A DNA stretch of 15,664 nt from Clostridiales bacterium (lineage in GTDB: Bacteria; Bacillota; Clostridia; Lachnospirales; Lachnospiraceae), in the NCBI GenBank assembly GCA_019423835.1, contig JAHZAR010000027.1:1-15664 (forward strand). The letters run 5' to 3'. The notes under the pieces were generated by a model. That model did not search any database and was not told the origin of the DNA. It saw only the letters and a list, made by a program, of their open reading frames with translations. The translations under genes were made by a program, and so were the position numbers. Positions 14,451-15,664 of this stretch are shown piece after piece (position 1 is the stretch's first letter; each line of letters starts with the position of its first letter).

Positions 14451-15664
14451 ATGGTAATGAAGTTTTTACAGAAACTGGGAAAATCTCTGATGCTCCCGGT
14501 TGCATGTCTTCCTGTCTGTGGTATTCTGATGGGAATCGGCTACTTCCTCTGCCCGAATTCTATGCAGGGCGGAGAAATTACGGGTGCGCTGCCAATTATC
14601 GGTTTCTTCCTGGTGAAGGCCGGAGGCGCCCTGATCGACAATATGTCCTGGCTGTTCGCAGTAGGCGTTGCAGTGGGCATGTCTGATGACAATGACGGTA
14701 CGGCAGGCCTGTCAGGTCTTGTATCCTGGCTGATGATGACGAAGCTGTTAAACCCGGCAGTTGTGGCAACTTTAACAGGTGTTGCGGCCGATGCGGTAGA
14801 CTTATCCTACAGCAAGATCGAGACACAGTTTATCGGTATTCTGGCAGGTATCATCGGCGCAATGTGCTACAACCGCTTTAAGTCCACAAAGCTTCCGGAC
14901 TGGCTGTCCTTCTTCTCCGGAAAGCGCTGCGTTGCCATTGTAACGGCGCTTGTCTCCATTATCGTGGCAGCAGTTCTGTTCTTCGTGTGGCCAATCGTAT
15001 TCGGTGCCCTGGTAACTCTCGGAGAGGGAATTATGAGCCTGGATGCAGTAGGTGCAGGTATCTACGCATTCTTCAACCGTCTGCTGATCCCATTTGGTCT
15101 GCACCATGCTCTGAACAATGTATTCTGGTTTGACACCATCGGTATCGGTGACCTGACTCACTTCTGGGCAGGCGAGACATCCGCAGATGTATCATGGAGC
15201 CTTGGTATGTACATGGCAGGATTCTTCCCATGTATGATGTTTGGTATTCCTGGAGCAGCACTGGCTATGGTTCACTGCGCAAAGAAGGAAAAGAAGAAAC
15301 TGGCTATCGGTCTGGTAGGTTCTGCAGCTGTCGCAGCTTTTGTCTGCGGTGTTACTGAGCCGTTCGAGTTTGCATTTATGTTCTTAGCTCCAGGCCTTTA
15401 CCTGGTATATGCCCTGTTATACGGTATTTTTGCAGGCATTACAGTTGCTCTGGGCTTCCGCGCAGGCTTCTCCTTCTCCGCAGGCCTTACAGACCTTATT
15501 TTCTCCGCACAGCTTCCGGCTGCAGCGAAGACCTGGCTGATTCTTCCGCTGGGAATTGCGGCATTTATCGTATTCTATCTGGTATTCCGCGTTGTAATTG
15601 CGAAGTTTGATTTAAAGACTCCAGGACGTGAGGATGACGATACAGAGAGCGAGAAGAGCGTAAG
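14451..15664 (+). CDS. PTS transporter EIIC, glucose/N-acetylglucosamine family (NagE-like), 3' end missing
   Basis: The frame is open from ATG 14451 to the right edge (404 full codons) with no stop, so the gene is truncated by the window. AAAGGGG ends ten bases before the ATG. The protein starts MVMKFLQKLGKSLMLPVACL, and about ten hydrophobic segments follow. It has the EIIC marks GLHHALN (residues 216-222) and GVTEPFEF (300-307). This Glu-containing loop is the sugar-binding signature of the glucose superfamily. The segment FWFDTIGIGDLTHFWAG resembles N-acetylglucosamine-type more than PtsG-type EIIC, so GlcNAc is the better guess, though glucose or glucosamine remain possible. The sequence ends in an acidic linker (LKTPGREDDDTESEK) that usually leads into an EIIB domain. 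It would import and phosphorylate sugar using the EIIA and HPr upstream. GGT, GTA and GCA codons are more common than in upstream genes. Confidence 0.9.
   Translation, partial: MVMKFLQKLGKSLMLPVACLPVCGILMGIGYFLCPNSMQGGEITGALPIIGFFLVKAGGALIDNMSWLFAVGVAVGMSDDNDGTAGLSGLVSWLMMTKLLNPAVVATLTGVAADAVDLSYSKIETQFIGILAGIIGAMCYNRFKSTKLPDWLSFFSGKRCVAIVTALVSIIVAAVLFFVWPIVFGALVTLGEGIMSLDAVGAGIYAFFNRLLIPFGLHHALNNVFWFDTIGIGDLTHFWAGETSADVSWSLGMYMAGFFPCMMFGIPGAALAMVHCAKKEKKKLAIGLVGSAAVAAFVCGVTEPFEFAFMFLAPGLYLVYALLYGIFAGITVALGFRAGFSFSAGLTDLIFSAQLPAAAKTWLILPLGIAAFIVFYLVFRVVIAKFDLKTPGREDDDTESEKSV

Overview
The window looks like a chromosomal segment of a Lachnospiraceae-type (Clostridium cluster XIVa) Firmicute. 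Support for this is inference from Gram-positive PolC, strong GGAGG-type ribosome binding sites, moderately GC-rich clostridial coding sequence, and the gene order frr-uppS-cdsA-dxr-rseP-ispG-polC, which I recognise from that family. Every confident gene is on the + strand.

Positions 1-10163 are a housekeeping block. It opens with the 3' end of frr (ribosome recycling) and a terminator-like hairpin. It continues with uppS (undecaprenyl diphosphate, the cell-wall lipid carrier), cdsA (CDP-diacylglycerol), dxr and ispG (two steps of the MEP isoprenoid pathway), rseP (site-2 intramembrane protease) and polC (replicative DNA polymerase with built-in proofreading exonuclease). dxr and ispG supply the isoprenoid precursors that UppS polymerises, so the block joins isoprenoid supply to envelope lipid synthesis. 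ispG and polC overlap by ATGA.

Positions 10164-12497 hold a PLP-dependent MalY/PatB-type C-S lyase or aminotransferase. A 221-base spacer follows, with a three-part inverted repeat and a MerR-type promoter (19-base spacer). Next is a MerR-family regulator with two predicted C-terminal membrane helices, so it may be a membrane-tethered transcription factor.

Positions 12498-15664 are a PTS sugar operon. A consensus promoter leads into a 5' leader holding a LicT-type RNA antiterminator (RAT) that overlaps a long intrinsic terminator. The genes are licT (antiterminator), a free-standing EIIA of the glucose family, a divergent HPr, and an EIIC of the glucose/N-acetylglucosamine family that runs off the right end. 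The HPr keeps His15 but has Asn at position 46, where the regulatory Ser is expected, and Lys in place of Arg17. The likely circuit is that sugar uptake changes PTS phosphorylation of LicT, which then stabilises the RAT and lets transcription pass the terminator into its own operon.

I see no mobile element, CRISPR array, rRNA or tRNA. Nothing here is convincingly a wholly new system. The points most worth a second look are the membrane-anchored MerR protein with its unusual upstream region, the non-Ser46 HPr inside a self-regulated PTS operon, and the charged insertions in RseP and PolC.
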